From: Hyunsoonleella flava
GTDB lineage: Bacteria; Bacteroidota; Bacteroidia; Flavobacteriales; Flavobacteriaceae
DNA: 64,000 bases
NCBI RefSeq assembly: GCF_004310325.1
Contig: NZ_SIRT01000015.1
Coordinates: forward strand, 50,689-114,688
Reading direction: 5' to 3'
A program made the position numbers and the translations under genes. This document shows positions 44,561-54,273 of this stretch, piece after piece. Under the pieces are notes generated by a model that saw only the letters and a list, made by a program, of their open reading frames with translations, was not told the origin of the DNA and ran no database searches. The stretch's first letter is position 1. Each line of letters begins with the position of its first letter.

Positions 44561-45466
44561 ATGAAAAAATACATCATCCTTTTTTGCACCATAGTCTCTC
44601 TATTTAGTTGCAAGAATGAAAAACAACCTAACGGTAAAATAAACATCGTTACCACCACAACAATGATTACCGATTTGGTAAAAAACATTGGTGGCGAGCA
44701 CATTAACCTACAAGGACTTATGGGTAGCGGTGTAGATCCGCACCTATACAAAGCAAGTGAAGGCGATGTTACCAAACTATCACAAGCTGATATTATTTTT
44801 TACAACGGTCTACATTTAGAAGGCAAACTAGTTGAGGTTTTTGAGAAAATGAAAGATAAAGAAACCATAGCTATTTCTGATGCATTGGATAAAAGCACGC
44901 TTATTGGTTCAGAATATTTCGCATCAAATTACGACCCGCATATATGGTTTGATATCAACTACTGGAAACAAGCAACCCAATTCGTGGTTAAAACACTTTC
45001 AGAAGCCATTCCCGAGCAAAAAACCAATTTTGAAGCCAATGGCACTAAATATATAGAGCAACTCAATACACTAAAAAACAAGGTAGAAACCACTATAAAC
45101 ACGCTTCCAAAAGAGCAACGTATTTTAGTAACAGCACACGATGCCTTTAATTACTTTGGAAAAGCCTTCAATTTTGAAGTTGTTGGTTTGCAAGGGCTTT
45201 CCACAGCAACAGAAGCAGGCGTTCAAGACGTGCAAAAACTATCCGCTTTTATCATTGAAAACAAGGTAAAGGCGATTTTTGTAGAAAGCTCGGTACCAAA
45301 ACGAACCATCGAAGCGCTTCAGGCCTCAGTAAAATCTAAAGGGCACGAAGTAACTATTGGAGGCACGTTGTACTCTGATGCTCTGGGAGATGCAGGAACT
45401 ATCGAAGGCACCTATATAGGCATGTTTGAATATAATGTAAACACTATTGTAGAAGCGCTTAAATAG
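44561..45466 (+). CDS. Metal ABC transporter substrate-binding lipoprotein (Mn/Zn type)
   Basis: A 301-residue cluster A-I binding protein with lipoprotein signal (IVSLFSCKN, Cys about 16). Ligand residues of the TroA/MntA/ZnuA family are visible: His in DPHLYK (about 63), His in DPHIWFD (about 128), His in TAHDAFNYFGKAF (about 190), ESSVPKRT, and Asp in LYSDALGD (about 270). The lack of a His-rich loop argues for Mn (or a Mn/Zn mix) rather than a strict Zn protein. It delivers the ion to the two permeases encoded downstream. Confidence 0.92.
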   Translation: MKKYIILFCTIVSLFSCKNEKQPNGKINIVTTTTMITDLVKNIGGEHINLQGLMGSGVDPHLYKASEGDVTKLSQADIIFYNGLHLEGKLVEVFEKMKDKETIAISDALDKSTLIGSEYFASNYDPHIWFDINYWKQATQFVVKTLSEAIPEQKTNFEANGTKYIEQLNTLKNKVETTINTLPKEQRILVTAHDAFNYFGKAFNFEVVGLQGLSTATEAGVQDVQKLSAFIIENKVKAIFVESSVPKRTIEALQASVKSKGHEVTIGGTLYSDALGDAGTIEGTYIGMFEYNVNTIVEALK

Positions 45467-45469
45467 TAA

Positions 45470-45503
45470 GAAGCCCCTCCTAACCTCCCCATAGGGGAGG
45501 AAC
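45470..45503. repeat. Short GC-rich hairpin repeat
   Basis: Hairpin CCTCCCC-ATA-GGGGAGG within a GC-rich run unlike the AT-rich surroundings, starting 4 bp after the binding-protein stop. Similar units recur between flavobacterial genes (from memory). Could also act as an attenuating terminator. Confidence 0.5.
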
Positions 45504-45574
45504 CAAACTCTTGCTTAGAAAATAAAGAGTTAAAGCAAATTGAAATAAAGAGATGATTTGGCAAAAAGGTCAAC

Positions 45575-45760
45575 ACCCGAGTCAATTCAAAGAATTGATC
45601 GTCAAGGCGCAGAATAGATGAAGAAAAGCTCCGAGAACAGGAGAACGATAGTTCGACGCGGAGTTTTCAAATCGGTTTTCATTCCGACATAGCGGAATGA
45701 AAAATTCCTCGGCTTGAACTTGATTTTTTTGTTCGTTTTTTATCAAAAAAAATGAACATA
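45575..45760. repeat. Multi-hairpin intergenic element
   Basis: Three consecutive inverted repeats: TCAATTC-AAA-GAATTGA (45582-45598); AAAAGCTCCG with CGGAGTTTT (about 45624-45667) enclosing GAAC-GATA-GTTC; and TTTTCATTCCG / CGGAATGAAAA (45676-45703). A T-rich tail follows. It is the main content of the 308-base gap between the binding-protein and ATPase genes. It looks like an inserted dispersed repeat, with a structured RNA as the alternative. Confidence 0.5.
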
Positions 45761-45774
45761 TAAACAAATTAAAA

Positions 45775-46512
45775 ATGGAAAACAAGATTGCCGTAAAAGT
45801 AGACGACCTCACAGTAGCCTACAACTACAAACCCGTATTATGGGATATCGATTTAGAAATCCCAGAAGGCGTACTCATGGCAATAGTTGGACCAAACGGC
45901 GCAGGAAAATCAACCTTAATAAAATCCATATTAGGCATTTTAAAACCTATTGCAGGAAGTGTTAGTATTTACGATAAACCTTATGAAAAACAACGGCAAC
46001 TTGTAGCATACGTACCACAAAAAGGCAGTGTAGATTGGGATTTCCCAACCACAGCATTAGATGTTGTAATGATGGGTACTTACGGAAGCTTAGGTTGGGT
46101 AAAACGTCCCGGACAAAAACAAAAAAAAGCAGCCCTAGAAGCCTTAGAAAAAGTAGGCATGTTACCCTTTAAAAACCGACAAATAAGTCAGCTTTCAGGA
46201 GGACAACAACAACGTATATTTTTGGCAAGAGCCTTAGTGCAAAACGCATCAATTTATTTTATGGACGAACCCTTTCAAGGTGTAGACGCCACAACAGAAA
46301 TAGCCATCATTAACATTTTAAAAGAACTACGAAAAGCAGGAAAAACAGTAATTGTAGTGCATCACGATTTACAAACCGTACCCGAATATTTTGATTGGGT
46401 AACCTTTTTAAATGTGAAAAAGATTGCCACAGGCCCAGTTAAGGATATTTTTAACGATGATAACCTTACTAAAACTTATGGAATTAATTATAAAGTGAGT
46501 ATTCAAGAGTAA
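45775..46512 (+). CDS. Metal ABC transporter ATP-binding protein
   Basis: A 245-residue ABC ATPase of the Mn/Zn/Fe class: Walker [10 protein letters not shown] (about 41-49), Q-loop [15 protein letters not shown], signature LSGGQQQR (about 140), Walker [12 protein letters not shown] and H-loop VVHHD. The KGSVDWDFP segment after the Q-loop is typical of manganese-type ATPases. It powers the two permeases downstream. It is separated from the binding-protein gene by the repeat-filled gap. Confidence 0.94.
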   Translation: MENKIAVKVDDLTVAYNYKPVLWDIDLEIPEGVLMAIVGPNGAGKSTLIKSILGILKPIAGSVSIYDKPYEKQRQLVAYVPQKGSVDWDFPTTALDVVMMGTYGSLGWVKRPGQKQKKAALEALEKVGMLPFKNRQISQLSGGQQQRIFLARALVQNASIYFMDEPFQGVDATTEIAIINILKELRKAGKTVIVVHHDLQTVPEYFDWVTFLNVKKIATGPVKDIFNDDNLTKTYGINYKVSIQE

Positions 46513-46581
46513 AAAGAGTTTTCAGTCGCAGTAAACAGTTTTCACTTAAATAAAAATGAACATTAAAATAAAAAAGCCAAA

Positions 46582-46604
46582 GCGAAAGACGTTTCTGCTT
46601 TCGC
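46582..46604 (+). promoter_or_regulatory. Hairpin just before the first permease start codon
   Basis: GCGAAAG / CTTTCGC with a 9-nt loop, ending 7 bp before the ATG at 46612. It would occupy the ribosome-binding zone and could tune permease translation. Confidence 0.3.
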
Positions 46605-46611
46605 AGTAATT

Positions 46612-47739
46612 ATGGACATAACAGAATACATAAAACTAGTTTTCACAGACTACACGCTAAGAACCATAACACTTGGTACCGCAATTTTGGGTGCAGTAAC
46701 AGGCATGCTAGGGAGTTTTGCTGTACTAAGAAAACAAAGTTTATTAGGCGATGCTATATCACACGCAGCCTTACCAGGAATAGCCATAGCTTTTTTACTT
46801 ACCGGTGCAAAAGACAGCAACACCTTACTATTAGGCGCATTAGTAAGCGGGCTTTTAGGTACCTTCTGGATTAGAGGTATCATTAGTAAAACCCACCTAA
46901 AATCAGATACGGCTTTAGGATTAATTTTATCGCTGTTTTTTGGCTTTGGTATGTTGCTGCTTACTTTTATTCAAAAACAACCCAATGCAAACCAAGCAGG
47001 ATTAGATAAGTATTTATTTGGGCAAGCCGCAACTTTATTAGAAAGTGATGTTTGGATGATGTCCATTGTAACAGGCATATGCCTTTTTGTATTATTGCTC
47101 TTCTGGAAAGAATTTAAAATTTTATTATTTGATGCAGATTACACCAAAACTTTAGGGTTTAATACTAAATTCATCGATGTTCTCATCACTTCATTTATCG
47201 TTTTAGCAATTGTTTTGGGGCTGCAAACCGTTGGCGTGGTATTAATGAGCGCTATGTTATTAGCGCCTGCTGCTGCTGCAAGACAATGGACAAATAGTTT
47301 GAGTGTAATGGTTTTTTTAGCAGCAATTTTCGGAGCGTTTTCAGGTGTTTTTGGAACAGCTATAAGTGCAACTCAAAACAATTTATCTACAGGTCCTGTA
47401 ATAGTAATTGTTGCCAGTGTTTTTGTGCTATTTTCTTTTATATTCTCCCCAAGTAGAGGCTTATTATTTAAGCAAATCCGATTTATTAAAAACCGTCGTG
47501 ATTTGCAATTGCACAAAACTTTGGCATTTATGTACAATATTGTGGAAAGCCATGAAAATATTTCACATCCGCACGCTATAAAAATCCTGAATAATTTTCA
47601 AGGCTATACAAAAAGCACGCTTCAAAAATTAGTTAGTAAAAACTATGTAACTCTAGATGGTGGCATGTGGAGTTTAACTGAGGAAGGTTTTCAAGCAGCA
47701 TCAAATTTATACAACCAACAAAACGATAATAATGAGTAG
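46612..47739 (+). CDS. Metal ABC transporter permease with C-terminal winged helix (1)
   Basis: A 375-residue ABC-3 (ZnuB/MntB-type) permease. About eight or nine membrane helices occupy residues 10-285, with SLLGDAISHAALPGIAIAFL and VGVVLMSAMLLAPAAAARQW motifs. Typical permeases end near 285. Here an extra cytoplasmic domain of about 90 residues follows FSPSRGLLFKQIRF and has the shape of a winged helix (HAIKILNNFQGYTKSTLQKLVSKNYV, wing GGMWSLTEEG). That resembles the DNA-binding half of the MntR in this window. It overlaps the second permease gene by 8 bp. Confidence 0.92.
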   Translation: MDITEYIKLVFTDYTLRTITLGTAILGAVTGMLGSFAVLRKQSLLGDAISHAALPGIAIAFLLTGAKDSNTLLLGALVSGLLGTFWIRGIISKTHLKSDTALGLILSLFFGFGMLLLTFIQKQPNANQAGLDKYLFGQAATLLESDVWMMSIVTGICLFVLLLFWKEFKILLFDADYTKTLGFNTKFIDVLITSFIVLAIVLGLQTVGVVLMSAMLLAPAAAARQWTNSLSVMVFLAAIFGAFSGVFGTAISATQNNLSTGPVIVIVASVFVLFSFIFSPSRGLLFKQIRFIKNRRDLQLHKTLAFMYNIVESHENISHPHAIKILNNFQGYTKSTLQKLVSKNYVTLDGGMWSLTEEGFQAASNLYNQQNDNNE

Positions 47740-48892
47740 CGCACAAATTGAAATACAATTAATTGCGAGTTTGGTTGCCATAGCCTGTGCTATTCCTGGA
47801 ACATTCTTAGTCCTCAGAAAAATGGCAATGATTAGTGATGCTATCAGTCATTCTATTCTCCCAGGAATTGTAATTGGATTTTTCATCACACAAGATTTAA
47901 ACTCACCGCTTTTAATTCTGCTTGCTGCCTTAACAGGAATATTAACAGTGGTTTTAGTAGAATATATTCAAAAAACGGGCTTGGTAAAAGAAGACACCGC
48001 TATCGGTTTAGTATTCCCAGCATTGTTTAGTATTGGTGTGATTATGATCGCTAAAAATGCCAATGATGTGCACTTAGATGTAGATGCAGTTTTACTAGGC
48101 GAATTAGCTTTTGCGCCTTTTGATCGCTTAATGGTTTCAGGTATAGATGTTGGCCCGAAATCCTTGTGGATTATTGGAGCTATTTTAATTATCACCATCG
48201 GACTATTATTCGCCTTTTTTAAAGAATTAAAAGTAAGCACCTTTGATGTAGGTTTAGCCGCTTCATTAGGGTTTTCTCCTGTTGTAATTCATTATGGATT
48301 AATGACGGTTTCCTCGATAACCACAGTAGGTGCTTTTGATGCCGTAGGTGCTATTTTAGTGGTTGCATTAATGATTGCTCCGGCTGCAACTGCATATTTA
48401 TTGACCAACGAATTAAAGCGTATGCTTATTTATGCCATTTGTTTTGGCGTTTTTAGTGCTATTTCTGGATATTGGGTGGCGCATTGGTTAGATGCATCTA
48501 TCGCAGGATCTATTACAACCATGCTAGGTTTGTTGTTTTTGGCGGTATATCTCTTTGCGCCAAGTAGAGGTGTGATTGCTGTTCTATACAGAGAAAAACA
48601 GCAACGTACTGAAGTCTCCTTACTTACGTTTCTCCTTCATTTAAAAAATCATACTGAAGTACGTGAGCGACATGTAAACCACCTCAACGAGCATATCAAT
48701 TGGCAAAAAGTACGCTCTAAAACTGTTCTAAATTTAGCCCTAAAAAACAACATGATTCAATTGGATAATAACATCGTTTCATTAACCGAAAAGGGGGAAG
48801 ATTTCACCTCTCAAGCCATTGATTATATCATCACTAATGAAGATGGGAAGATTGAACATATGAAAGACGATTTCTTTTTGTTTAGGGGGTAA
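47732..48892 (+). CDS. Metal ABC transporter permease with C-terminal winged helix (2)
   Basis: A 386-residue ABC-3 permease, partner of the preceding one in a heterodimeric channel. The membrane part shows MAMISDAISHSILPGIVIGF and VGAILVVALMIAPAATAYLL. As in the first permease, the chain continues past the usual end (LFAPSRGVIAVLYREKQQ) into a roughly 100-residue winged-helix-like extension (VRSKTVLNLALKNNMIQLDNN, wing IVSLTEKGEDF). The last gene of the operon; the 8-bp overlap implies coupled translation. Confidence 0.92.
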   Translation: MSSAQIEIQLIASLVAIACAIPGTFLVLRKMAMISDAISHSILPGIVIGFFITQDLNSPLLILLAALTGILTVVLVEYIQKTGLVKEDTAIGLVFPALFSIGVIMIAKNANDVHLDVDAVLLGELAFAPFDRLMVSGIDVGPKSLWIIGAILIITIGLLFAFFKELKVSTFDVGLAASLGFSPVVIHYGLMTVSSITTVGAFDAVGAILVVALMIAPAATAYLLTNELKRMLIYAICFGVFSAISGYWVAHWLDASIAGSITTMLGLLFLAVYLFAPSRGVIAVLYREKQQRTEVSLLTFLLHLKNHTEVRERHVNHLNEHINWQKVRSKTVLNLALKNNMIQLDNNIVSLTEKGEDFTSQAIDYIITNEDGKIEHMKDDFFLFRG

Positions 48893-48985
48893 ACTACTGT
48901 TTTTAATCTAAACTTGTTGTGTTTCAACTACTGAAAACTCCATTCCCCTTTATTATTGTGTATTTTATCAAATAAATTGATTTTT

Positions 48986-48993
48986 TACCTTTG
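48986..48993 (+). promoter_or_regulatory. -7 box for the TPR/MORN operon
   Basis: Reads TACCTTTG (TAnnTTTG), 55 bp upstream of the ATG at 49049. Confidence 0.5.
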
Positions 48994-49048
48994 GCTCAGG
49001 CTGCCAAAATGTTAAATTTTCGTACTTTTATGTTACTAAATAAACCCC

Positions 49049-52000
49049 ATGAAAAATATCTTATTCTTGATGGTGATATCCCTGTATACCATCAAAATTT
49101 CTGCACAAGAGAAAATTCCTTTTATTGATTTAGATGAAATTTACGAACAAATATCAGACAAAGCTTCAGAAGAAGATTACGCCAAAAATATTGAGCTTTT
49201 AGATAAAATAAGTGAAAATGATTCTTCATATTGTGATGTATTAATCTCAAAATCATACTATCTATTAAATTCAAAAAGATATGATGAGGCCATTGAAGTA
49301 ATTAATGAAGGCTTAAGTATAGAATGCGATCCATTAAACAAGTCGTTTTATATCAATAAAGGGCTTATTTATATCCTTACTGAAAAATACGATGAGGCTA
49401 TACAGGTTTATGATGAAGCCTTAAAAACATATCCTAAAAACGCAGAACTGTGGTGCAATAAAGGGATAGCGCTTGAGAATGCTTTAAAAATAGAAGAAGC
49501 TGTAAAGGCCTATAAAACCGCAATTACCTTAAAACCTACCTACGCAAGACCGCATCTACAATTAGGTAACCTTTGCTACAAACAAGAACGTATGGCGCAA
49601 GCATTAATGTGTTTTAACACGTATTTGATTCTTATTATAGATGAAGATAATGCATTTACCACGCTTCAGTCTCTAAACAATGTTGTTGCTTCTAGAAATG
49701 AAAATAAAGCAAACCCTGATATTGAGCTTTCTAAGGACGATGAGGCTTTTGATGAATTAGACTTAATCCTAAACAATAAAATTGCCTTAAACAAAAAATA
49801 CAAAACAGGTCATAAAATTGACATAGCGCTAACAAAACAAAATCATGCTTTACTACAGCAAATACAGGATTTTGAAGGCTATGGCGGGTTTTGGGATAAA
49901 AAATACGTAGCTCTTTATAAATGGATTGCTGAGAACGAACTTTTTGAGGATTTTATTTATACACTTTGCTACCCTATTGAAAATGAAAAGTATAAAAAGA
50001 TTGTAAAAAGCAAAGAAAACAATATTGTTGATTTTGTTGGTAAATTCTATGATCAATTGAGAAACATCTTAAAAACCAATACGGTAGAGTTTAATGGCAA
50101 ACCACAAGAGATAACTAACTATTATTACGACAATTACACACAAGCTGTTGGTGAAATGAATGGTGAAACTTCAGTTGGCAAGTGGTTTATCTATAATGAA
50201 GATGGGCAGTTGGCATCAGAAGGTATTTATGATGAAAATGGGGAGCGAGATAAAAAATGGACATGGTACCATACCAATGGAAAAGTAAAGGAGATTGCAA
50301 ATTACAAAAACACAAAACTAAACGGAGAAAACCTTATTTTCTTCAATAATGGAAAACCTAGAATTGTTGCTAATTTTTTAGACGGTAAGCTAGACGGCGA
50401 GTATTTAATTTACAATGACCAAGGAGCGCTCATTGAGAAAAAATATTTTAAAGAGGGAAAGTTAGACGGTTTATACCAATCGTACTTTAAAGTTGGCGAA
50501 CAGCTTTTGGAGTGGCACGTGCCTTATAAGAATGGAGACGTTGAGTCTGTCGCCAAAGAGTATTATGCCAATGGCGATGTTTTTGCAGATATTCCTTTTG
50601 TAAATGGAAAAAGGCATGGTATTTATAAAGATTTTCACTTTAATAAAAAAATAGCATCAGAAATAAGTTACGCCAATGGTGAGTTAAACGGTCCTTATAA
50701 AACCTATCATACAAACGGAAAAATACATAAAGAGGGTGTTAGTATTGATAACTTTTACAATGGCCCTTTTAAAACTTATTACAGAGATGGTGTTCTAGAG
50801 AGTGATGAGATTTATAGCCACGGCTCGTTGGACGGTATCAACAAATATTATGATAGAGATGGCAAAATCAACAGTGAGTTTACCTATCGTAAAGGAGAAG
50901 TTATTGCTTATAAATATTATGATAAACAAGGTGAAATTATAAAAGAAGCTAGAAAAAAAGGAGGTGAATTTCAGTTTACTGGATATTATGCTCATGGCAA
51001 TAAGTTTTCAGAAGGCCTATATGATATCAAAGGAGGAAAAGAAGGTTTATGGAAATTCTACTCAGAGAATGGCGTACTCACCAGCAAAGGAAAGTATAGC
51101 GATAATAAAGCCTTTGGGGAGCATATTGGATATTATAATAATGGAAAAGTAGAATCTGTTTCCCAATACAAAAATGATTCTTTATCGGGATACTACACCC
51201 AATATCATAAAAATGGCAATTTACAACAACAGGGTTGGTACAAAAAAAATGCTGCACATGGTGAATGGCGCACATATTATATGAATGGTACTTTAAGGGA
51301 AATCAACTTTTACCACAATGGCCAGTTGTATGGCAAGCAAGAGCTTTTTGCTGTAGATGAGTCTCTAGAGCGCACTTACATTTATAAAAAAGGGAAATTG
51401 TATTCTGAAATTTACTATGATTACGAAGGTAATGTGCTTGGAGAAATTAACTATCGCCCCAACGAAAACAATTATAAAGCTGTTTACAAGTTAAGTAATG
51501 GTAAAACAGATGTTGAACTAGACTACGTTAATGGTATAAAACATGGTAAATATATAAGCTATGACTTTTATGGAAAGGTTCTGCTAGAGGGCGCATATAA
51601 CAACGGAGAAATGAATGGCACATGGACGTGGTACTATCCTAATGGTACTAAAAGGCATGTAAAACATTACAGAGATGGTAACCTTAATGGAGATCTGTTA
51701 GATTTTCATGAAAATGGAAAATTAGATGAAAAAGAAACGTATGAGTTTGGACAAATTGTAAATATCTCTGAATCCTACCATGATAATAGCATTAAGTCGC
51801 AAACAATAGAGCGTTCCTATGGTAACACTCATGGTAGAATGGAATTTTATGATTATTCGGGGAAACTTCAGCTCATTAGGTTTTACAACCATGGCAGACT
51901 TATTGGCTATAGTTACCATGATACAAATGGAAACGAATTGCCGATGATTCCTATTAAAAATGAAACAGGTAAAATCAAATCCTTTTTCGAAAACGGTAAA

Positions 52001-52345
52001 GTAGCTAGGGAAATGGAATATAAAAATGGGGATTTGGTAAATACCTATAAGGAATATTACGCATCAGGGCAGTTAGAAAGTGAGTTGAATTTTATTGCAG
52101 GTGATTATGATGGCCCAATTACGTACTATTATCCTAATGGAAATAAAAAAGCAGTTTACACTTATGAATACGGTTTACTGCAAGGTTTAACTACCAAATA
52201 CCATGAAAACGGGAAGATAAAGGAAGAACGCAATTACGTGAACGATTATTTGAACGGTCCGAAAAAGTATTATGACATAAATGGCAAATTAACCAAAGAG
52301 GAACTCTATTTTAATGGCGATATTTATAAAACCCAATCTTATTAA
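49049..52345 (+). CDS. Giant TPR plus MORN-repeat secreted protein
   Basis: A 1098-residue protein with signal peptide about 1-20 (YTIKISAQ). Residues about 35-200 form TPR repeats (YDEAIEVINEGLSIEC, YDEAIQVYDEALKTYPKNAELWCNKG, IEEAVKAYKTAITLKPTYARPHLQLG). The rest, from about 345, is a long array of MORN_2/YwqK-type repeats of roughly 22-24 residues (core YYxNGKxxxExxYxxGxxxGxxxxY), over two dozen copies. MORN arrays in secreted bacterial proteins are beta-rich scaffolds; no catalytic motif is seen. The next gene starts 1 bp after its stop, so it is coupled to the DUF3857 pair. Confidence 0.88.
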   Translation: MKNILFLMVISLYTIKISAQEKIPFIDLDEIYEQISDKASEEDYAKNIELLDKISENDSSYCDVLISKSYYLLNSKRYDEAIEVINEGLSIECDPLNKSFYINKGLIYILTEKYDEAIQVYDEALKTYPKNAELWCNKGIALENALKIEEAVKAYKTAITLKPTYARPHLQLGNLCYKQERMAQALMCFNTYLILIIDEDNAFTTLQSLNNVVASRNENKANPDIELSKDDEAFDELDLILNNKIALNKKYKTGHKIDIALTKQNHALLQQIQDFEGYGGFWDKKYVALYKWIAENELFEDFIYTLCYPIENEKYKKIVKSKENNIVDFVGKFYDQLRNILKTNTVEFNGKPQEITNYYYDNYTQAVGEMNGETSVGKWFIYNEDGQLASEGIYDENGERDKKWTWYHTNGKVKEIANYKNTKLNGENLIFFNNGKPRIVANFLDGKLDGEYLIYNDQGALIEKKYFKEGKLDGLYQSYFKVGEQLLEWHVPYKNGDVESVAKEYYANGDVFADIPFVNGKRHGIYKDFHFNKKIASEISYANGELNGPYKTYHTNGKIHKEGVSIDNFYNGPFKTYYRDGVLESDEIYSHGSLDGINKYYDRDGKINSEFTYRKGEVIAYKYYDKQGEIIKEARKKGGEFQFTGYYAHGNKFSEGLYDIKGGKEGLWKFYSENGVLTSKGKYSDNKAFGEHIGYYNNGKVESVSQYKNDSLSGYYTQYHKNGNLQQQGWYKKNAAHGEWRTYYMNGTLREINFYHNGQLYGKQELFAVDESLERTYIYKKGKLYSEIYYDYEGNVLGEINYRPNENNYKAVYKLSNGKTDVELDYVNGIKHGKYISYDFYGKVLLEGAYNNGEMNGTWTWYYPNGTKRHVKHYRDGNLNGDLLDFHENGKLDEKETYEFGQIVNISESYHDNSIKSQTIERSYGNTHGRMEFYDYSGKLQLIRFYNHGRLIGYSYHDTNGNELPMIPIKNETGKIKSFFENGKVAREMEYKNGDLVNTYKEYYASGQLESELNFIAGDYDGPITYYYPNGNKKAVYTYEYGLLQGLTTKYHENGKIKEERNYVNDYLNGPKKYYDINGKLTKEELYFNGDIYKTQSY

Positions 52346-52346
52346 C

Positions 52347-54269
52347 ATGCGCATTTTTTATCTCATCATATTATTAGGTATCAGTATAACTTGTTTTGCG
52401 CAAGAGTCTGAGGAGTATAAACGCTACAAAACACTTTATCCAAATTCCACGGCAGTTACCCTAAACAAGGAAACTACAATTACTATCAAGCTAGATGATG
52501 AAAACATAAACATTATTCAAGAGCATTTTGAGGAAGATTTATACTTAGATGAAGGTGCTAGCAGAAATGCGAAACGGTCTTTACACTTTTCTTCTTTTTT
52601 TGAATTGGAAGATGTTGAAGCCTCATCTCTAGTGTTTTCAGATGGGAAGTACAGAGAAATGGAAGTAGAAGAGTTTTCAGAAAAAGACGAACTAGACCAA
52701 TCTTTTTATGATGATTCTAAATCATTAAACTTCATTTTTCCAAACCTTCAAAAAGGTTCTAAATCACGTTTAAAATATTCTGAAAATGTGAAAAACCCTA
52801 GATTTTTAAGTCCGTTTTACTTTGGAGATTATTCGCCTATTGTCAACAACAAAATCACTATCGTTGCTGATAAAAACATAAATTTAAAGTTTAAGGAATT
52901 TCATACTGAAGATTTAGACATCAAGTTTAGTAAGCAAGAAAAACGCAACAACGTCATTTATACTTGGGAATTAAAAAACATGGGCAAGTTCAAGTACGAG
53001 TATAATGCTCCTACTTACAAAAAAATATTCCCACACATAGTCCCGATAATCACTTCTTATAAAACCAAAAACAATACGGTTGCACTGGCAAATAAAGTGG
53101 ACGATTTGTACCAATGGTATTATTCACTGGTAAAAAACATCAATAAGGATGAGCCAGATGAAGAATTAATAACCGTAGTTAATGATTTAACTGCAGATAA
53201 AACCAGCGATTTTGAAAAGGTAAAAGCTATTTACTATTGGACACAAAAAAATATAAAATATATCGCTTTTGAATATGCCTTAGGCGGCTTTATTCCAAGG
53301 CAAGCCAATGATGTATTTAACAAAAAATATGGCGATTGTAAAGATAATTCAAGCATATTATATAAAATGCTTGAAATAGCTGGAATTAAAGGAGACCTTA
53401 CGTGGATAGGTACCCGAAAAATACCTTATAGTTATGAGGAAGTTCCAACCCCTCTTGTAGACAATCATATGATTTTATCTTATACAGATGATACCAATAA
53501 CACTTACTTTTTGGATGCTACAGGTAGATTTATTCCAATTGACTATCCAACACCATTTATTCAAGGAAAAGAAGCCCTTATTTCAAAAGGAGCTTCTGGT
53601 TTTGTGATAAAAAAAGTGCCTGTGGTGCCTGCCAAAAAAAATGCCGTCATTGATACAACGGTTATCAATTTAGAAAATGAAAATATAGTAGGCACATCTC
53701 AAGTAACAATTTCAGGCTATCGCAAGCTAGATTGCTTTGATGCTCTAGAATATACTAATACGGACGAAAAGTTAAAAACCTTTTATATCAAACAACTAGA
53801 AAAGGGCAACAACAAATTCATTATTGATGATTTTACAGAGACTAATAAGTTTGATTACGATAAGGATCTAATTGTAAATTACGATTTCAATATTAACGGA
53901 TATGCCAAAAAATTGGGAGATGAAATCTATGTTAATCTTAATTTAAATAAAGAATTGAGGCCATATAAAATGGAGGACGACCGAAAAAATGATATTGAAT
54001 ACGAATACAAAAGCTATTTTGATTATACCACTACACTCATCATACCTGAAGGCTATACGGTTGATTATATCCCTGAAAACATTTCGGTGTCTAATGATTT
54101 GATAACTACAAACATCAGCTATACTTCAAATGAAAACAGTATTACCTATAAACATGACGTTACATTCAATTTTATCAACTTGTCTTTGCAACAACAAAAG
54201 GAGATTGATAAAGTTGTAAAAACTATTGGAAAAGCCTATAAAGAAGTCATTATTCTTAAAAAATTATAA
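52347..54269 (+). CDS. DUF3857/transglutaminase-like secreted protein with intact Cys-His-Asp
   Basis: A 640-residue secreted protein: signal peptide MRIFYLIILLGISITCFAQ, a DUF3857 beta domain (about 25-240), and a transglutaminase-like core with the triad visible: Cys in KYGDCKDNSS (about 333), His in VDNHMILSY (about 374) and Asp in FLDATGRF (about 388). A C-terminal DUF2569-like/beta part follows. The catalytic layout is that of a papain-fold cross-linking or protease enzyme; the substrate is unknown. The longer frame from 52314 overlaps the MORN gene and is rejected in favour of the ATG giving a perfect signal peptide. Confidence 0.88.
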   Translation: MRIFYLIILLGISITCFAQESEEYKRYKTLYPNSTAVTLNKETTITIKLDDENINIIQEHFEEDLYLDEGASRNAKRSLHFSSFFELEDVEASSLVFSDGKYREMEVEEFSEKDELDQSFYDDSKSLNFIFPNLQKGSKSRLKYSENVKNPRFLSPFYFGDYSPIVNNKITIVADKNINLKFKEFHTEDLDIKFSKQEKRNNVIYTWELKNMGKFKYEYNAPTYKKIFPHIVPIITSYKTKNNTVALANKVDDLYQWYYSLVKNINKDEPDEELITVVNDLTADKTSDFEKVKAIYYWTQKNIKYIAFEYALGGFIPRQANDVFNKKYGDCKDNSSILYKMLEIAGIKGDLTWIGTRKIPYSYEEVPTPLVDNHMILSYTDDTNNTYFLDATGRFIPIDYPTPFIQGKEALISKGASGFVIKKVPVVPAKKNAVIDTTVINLENENIVGTSQVTISGYRKLDCFDALEYTNTDEKLKTFYIKQLEKGNNKFIIDDFTETNKFDYDKDLIVNYDFNINGYAKKLGDEIYVNLNLNKELRPYKMEDDRKNDIEYEYKSYFDYTTTLIIPEGYTVDYIPENISVSNDLITTNISYTSNENSITYKHDVTFNFINLSLQQQKEIDKVVKTIGKAYKEVIILKKL

Positions 54270-54273
54270 CACA

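Noticed and set aside
45582..45812. Minus-strand frame of 76 codons across the metal-operon gap
   Set aside because: It covers the inverted repeats and the start of the ATPase gene and has no protein-like features; it is a by-product of the palindromes.
49049..52345. Many short tandem patterns suggesting a CRISPR-like array
   Set aside because: The repeats are in-frame protein repeats (MORN) with variable codons and no constant repeat-spacer structure.
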